A DNA stretch of 7,135 bases. It comes from Bacilli bacterium. GTDB taxonomy: Bacteria; Bacillota_I; Bacilli_A; RF39; UBA660. The translations under genes were made by a program, and so were the position numbers. The stretch covers positions 1-7,135 of the forward strand of contig JAEDNL010000048.1 of assembly GCA_016302505.1 (NCBI GenBank), written 5' to 3'. This document shows positions 4,437-7,135 of this stretch, in pieces. Position 1 is the first letter of the stretch. Each line of letters starts with the position of its first letter. The notes beneath the pieces were generated by a model. It was not told the DNA's origin. It searched no databases and saw only the letters and a program-made list of their open reading frames with translations.

Positions 4437-5162
4437 ATGCAACAATATTTTTCTGCATATAAGAAAGACAACATTTTATATTTATTTGATTATGATTTAA
4501 ATCATATTAAAAATGTTATGAGAATGAAAGAAAATGATGAAGTAATTGTTGTATATGATAAAGTAAGTTATATTTGTTCTCTTAATAAGGATTTGTTATC
4601 TTGTACTATTAAGCAAGTTTTTAAAAGAAATAAAGATGAAACTGAGTTTATTGTTTATGTTCCTTTTTTAGTTGATGAGAAAATGAGTTATATATTTAAA
4701 CATGGTACTGAACTTGGAATTACTAAATTTGTAGTAGTTGAGTATGCTCATTGTAAATATAAATTACCTAAAAAAGATTATGAAAAGAAGCTAATTAGAT
4801 GGAATAAAATAATTAAGGAAGCATCCGAGCAATCATATAGAATTAATAAACCTGAATTAAGTTCTATTATTTTACCTAAAGATATAGAATGTACACAAGG
4901 CGTAAATATAATGTGTTCACTTGACAAAACAAATGTAAAAAATATATGTAAAGTATTAACACCAAAAAACTCTCATGATAAAATTAATTTAGTATTTGGG
5001 CCAGAAGGTGGTCTTTCAAAAATAGAAGAAGATTTATTAGAAGAAAAAGGTTTCATTAAAACATCACTTGGAGATGATGTTTTAAGAACTGAAACAGTTC
5101 CTCTGATGGTTGCATCTATATTAAAATACTTGAAGGAATGGGATAAAAATGGAAAACTTTAA
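4437..5162 (+). CDS. rsmE: 16S rRNA (uracil-1498-N3)-methyltransferase RsmE
   Basis: RsmE methylates N3 of U1498 in helix 44 of 16S rRNA, using S-adenosylmethionine, on the assembled 30S subunit. The 241-residue length is typical. Residues 1 to about 66 form the PUA-like RNA-binding domain, including HIKNVMRMKENDEVIVVYD (23-41). The rest is the SPOUT knotted methyltransferase domain: KHGTELGITKF (88-98), EASEQSYRINKPEL (128-141), the SAM-binding loop FGPEGGLSKIEEDL (187-200) and the knot motif LGDDVLRTETVPLMVASIL (211-229). AAGGAGG (4425-4431) overlaps the stop of the Smr gene and lies five bases before the ATG. The last 14 bases overlap the next gene in another frame. In Bacillus, rsmE is likewise followed by mtaB in the dnaJ-prmA cluster; here neither dnaJ nor prmA is in view, and an extra gene intervenes. 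Confidence 0.96.
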   Translation: MQQYFSAYKKDNILYLFDYDLNHIKNVMRMKENDEVIVVYDKVSYICSLNKDLLSCTIKQVFKRNKDETEFIVYVPFLVDEKMSYIFKHGTELGITKFVVVEYAHCKYKLPKKDYEKKLIRWNKIIKEASEQSYRINKPELSSIILPKDIECTQGVNIMCSLDKTNVKNICKVLTPKNSHDKINLVFGPEGGLSKIEEDLLEEKGFIKTSLGDDVLRTETVPLMVASILKYLKEWDKNGKL

Positions 5163-5862
5163 TGATTTTATTGAAATGTTTATGACAGGAGATTATTTTA
5201 TAATATTTTTAATTTTAATGTTTATGATTTTCGTTGTATTAATTATGGCACTTATTAAAACTAGAATACAATATTTGGAAATGCTAAATATGCAAAATAA
5301 AGAAGTGTCAATTAATGATAAAGTTGTTAAAAATAAAATAGATGATAAGATTGAGAGTATTTATAATATTAGTTCATCAGATAAAGCAATTGATGATGGA
5401 GATATTTTAGATGATTTGGATAAATTAATTGCTGAATCTCAAGATGATATTATTAAGAAAGATGTACCATTAACACTACAAGTAAATATTCCACAAGTTA
5501 AAACATATGATGATATTATAAATGATTATGAAGCATCTGAGGAAGAAGAAGCAGTAATATCAAGAGAAGAACTTGAAAATAAAACAAAAGAAAGAATGAA
5601 ATCTTTAGGATTTAATGACAATCAAGTTGCGATACAAAAATATGAAGAAGAACAAGAAAAGAAAGCAATTATTAGCTATGAACAATTAGTTAAAAATGCA
5701 AACAATATTTCTTTAACTTATAAAGAAGAAAATATTGGTACTGGTGCTCCTAAAGTAAATAAAATAGAAATACAAGAAAAGGAAGTAACTCCACCAGAAA
5801 ATTATTTAAAAGAAGAAGAATTTTTAAATATATTGAAGGAGTTTAGGTTATCATTAGAATGA
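5149..5862 (+). CDS. Single-pass membrane protein with acidic cytoplasmic tail, function unknown
   Basis: I do not recognise this 237-residue protein. Residues 1-16 are short and polar to acidic, then 17-36 (YFIIFLILMFMIFVVLIMAL) form one strong membrane helix followed by KTRIQ. The positive-inside rule gives an N-terminus outside and a cytoplasmic tail of about 200 residues. The tail is charged and probably partly disordered, with acidic runs DDGDILDDLD (82-91) and SEEEEA (130-135). It holds two related units, 127-142 and 165-180, both YE-x6-A-[VI]-I-S-x-E-[EQ]-L, 38 residues apart. The C-terminus (219-237) looks helical. The topology resembles membrane-anchored division or scaffold proteins, but no family is claimed. 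The start overlaps the rsmE end by 14 bases, with AAGGA (5133-5137) as a distant ribosome site. Its TGA stop overlaps the mtaB ATG (ATGA), so all three are probably translationally coupled. Confidence 0.88.
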   Translation: MENFNDFIEMFMTGDYFIIFLILMFMIFVVLIMALIKTRIQYLEMLNMQNKEVSINDKVVKNKIDDKIESIYNISSSDKAIDDGDILDDLDKLIAESQDDIIKKDVPLTLQVNIPQVKTYDDIINDYEASEEEEAVISREELENKTKERMKSLGFNDNQVAIQKYEEEQEKKAIISYEQLVKNANNISLTYKEENIGTGAPKVNKIEIQEKEVTPPENYLKEEEFLNILKEFRLSLE

Positions 5863-7133
5863 AAAAATTTTTAATTAAAACATTAGGATGTAAAGTAAAT
5901 TCTTATGAAAGTGAATTCATAAGAAATTTATTTTTGAATGAAAATTATGAGGAAGTAGAAAATAATGCAGATGTTTGTATTATAAATACATGTACTGTTA
6001 CTAATACTGCTGATAATAAAAGTAAACAAGTAATTAATAATATTAAAAAGAATAATAAAGATGCTATTGTTATTGCAATGGGGTGTTTTTGTCAGTTTAG
6101 AAATTCTGAAATAGAAGATTTAATTGATGCAGATATTATACTTGGAAATAAGAATAAACATAAAGTATTAGAATACTTAAAAGAATATAACAAAAATCAT
6201 AAAAGAATAGTTTATTTTGAAGATATGAATCAAAATGATATTGATTTTGATGATATGGAAATTAAAAGATATAAACATCATCATAGAGCATTTATTAAAA
6301 TAGAAGATGGATGTAATAATTTCTGTAGTTATTGTATTATTCCATATGTAAGAGGTAGAGTAAGAAGTAAAGAATTTAATAAATGTATTATGGAAGTTAA
6401 TGATCTGGCATTATCTGGTCATAAAGAGATAGTTTTATCTGGAATACATACTGGTCAATATAATAGTGATGGTAAAAGATTATCTGATTTAATAAATGAA
6501 ATATCTAAAGTCGAACAAATAAAAAGAATAAGACTTTCTTCTGTAGAAATAGTTGAACTTGATGATAAAATGATGGATATAATTAAAAATAATAATAAAT
6601 TTGTATCTCACTTACATATACCTTTACAAGCTGGTAGTGACCACGTATTAAAATTGATGAATAGAAGATATAATAAAAAATATTTTAAAGATTTAGTAAA
6701 TGATATAAGAAAGAATAGAAAAGATATTTCTCTTACTACTGATGTTATAGTAGGTTTTCCAGGTGAAACAGAAGAAGATTTTCAAGAAACATTAGATTTT
6801 TGTAAAGAAATAGGATTTACCAAAATACATGTATTTCCATACTCTGATAGAAATGGTACAGTAGCATCAAGAATGAAAGATAAAGTACCAGGTAATATTA
6901 AAAAGGAAAGGGTAAAAAGATTAATTGAATTATCAAATAAACTTGAAAAAGAATATTATTTAAAACATATTGATAAAGAAGATGATGTATTAATTGAAGA
7001 AATTAAAACAGATGGATATTTACATGGATTTACTGGTGATTATATACCTGTTAAATTAAAAGGTGATTATAAAATAAATGAAATTTATAAAATTAAATTA
7101 AAAAGAAATAATATTAACTTTGACTTGAACTGA
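5859..7133 (+). CDS. mtaB: tRNA (N6-threonylcarbamoyladenosine-37) methylthiotransferase MtaB
   Basis: MtaB is a radical-SAM enzyme that adds a methylthio group to t6A at position 37 of ANN-reading tRNAs, giving ms2t6A. The 424-residue product is complete, ending at TGA two bases before the window end. The N-terminal methylthiotransferase domain (1 to about 115) starts KTLGCKVNSYESEF (7-20) and supplies auxiliary-cluster cysteines C11, C45 (INTCTVTN) and C76 (MGC). The radical-SAM domain has GCNNFCSYCIIPYVRGRVRS (151-170) with the CxxxCxxC cysteines C152, C156 and C159. It continues with SGIHTGQY (194-201), HIPLQAGSDHVLKLMNRRY (253-271) and DVIVGFPGETEEDF (295-308). A C-terminal TRAM-like RNA-binding domain follows (about 368-424). 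TLGCKVN and LSGIHTG favour MtaB over MiaB or RimO. No clear ribosome site precedes it (GAAGGAG at 5835-5841 is 17 bases away); the ATGA overlap suggests coupled reinitiation. Confidence 0.95.
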   Translation: MKKFLIKTLGCKVNSYESEFIRNLFLNENYEEVENNADVCIINTCTVTNTADNKSKQVINNIKKNNKDAIVIAMGCFCQFRNSEIEDLIDADIILGNKNKHKVLEYLKEYNKNHKRIVYFEDMNQNDIDFDDMEIKRYKHHHRAFIKIEDGCNNFCSYCIIPYVRGRVRSKEFNKCIMEVNDLALSGHKEIVLSGIHTGQYNSDGKRLSDLINEISKVEQIKRIRLSSVEIVELDDKMMDIIKNNNKFVSHLHIPLQAGSDHVLKLMNRRYNKKYFKDLVNDIRKNRKDISLTTDVIVGFPGETEEDFQETLDFCKEIGFTKIHVFPYSDRNGTVASRMKDKVPGNIKKERVKRLIELSNKLEKEYYLKHIDKEDDVLIEEIKTDGYLHGFTGDYIPVKLKGDYKINEIYKIKLKRNNINFDLN

Positions 7134-7135
7134 AT

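Noticed and set aside
281..7133. Mycoplasma-type code with UGA as tryptophan
   Set aside because: Conserved tryptophans in ProRS and L20 are TGG, and TGA ends both the membrane protein and mtaB at the expected family lengths.
1..7135. CRISPR array, mobile element, prophage or defence system
   Set aside because: I saw no regularly spaced repeats, transposase, integrase, terminal inverted repeats or defence-gene motifs; the content is translation housekeeping plus three unknown proteins.

Overview
The window is a strongly A+T-rich bacterial chromosome segment with all ten genes on the + strand, packed tightly and carrying mostly housekeeping functions of translation. Strong Shine-Dalgarno sequences, consensus TTGACA/TATAAT-type promoters, a T-box leader, an L20-type attenuator and AGA-dominated arginine usage point to a low-GC Bacillota (Bacilli or Mollicutes-like lineage). 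TGG encodes Trp, and TGA is a true stop in two genes, so the standard bacterial code is used rather than the Mycoplasma code. I cannot name the genus; an uncultured gut Bacilli/RF39-like lineage is a guess.

Layout. (1) 1-1702: a promoter and a compact proline T-box riboswitch (CCU specifier, antiterminator and competing terminator) control proS, an archaeal/eukaryotic-type prolyl-tRNA synthetase. (2) 1755-2261: an unrecognised 168-residue soluble protein with its own promoter. (3) 2272-3740: the infC-rpmI-rplT operon (IF-3, L35, L20), with a consensus promoter, a leader holding mutually exclusive antiterminator and terminator helices, an apparent AUA start codon on infC, and a strong terminator overlapping the rplT stop. 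L20 carries an extra C-terminal SAP/HeH/Rho_N-like domain. (4) 3722-4109: a promoter whose -35 lies inside that terminator, then an unrecognised 111-residue protein. (5) 4112-7133: an operon of a stand-alone Smr-domain protein, rsmE (16S rRNA m3U1498 methyltransferase), a single-pass membrane protein with an acidic cytoplasmic tail, and mtaB (tRNA A37 methylthiotransferase). The last three genes overlap by 14 and 4 bases, which suggests translational coupling.

Functionally, the region makes tRNA-Pro charging, translation initiation, 50S proteins, an rRNA modification and a tRNA modification. Three layers of RNA-level feedback are visible or inferred: uncharged tRNA-Pro acting on proS, L20 acting on the infC leader, and IF-3 acting on its own non-AUG start. 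I see no mobile element, CRISPR array, tRNA or rRNA gene. The most unusual items are the L20 domain fusion, the infC AUA start with its attenuator, and the membrane protein placed between rsmE and mtaB.
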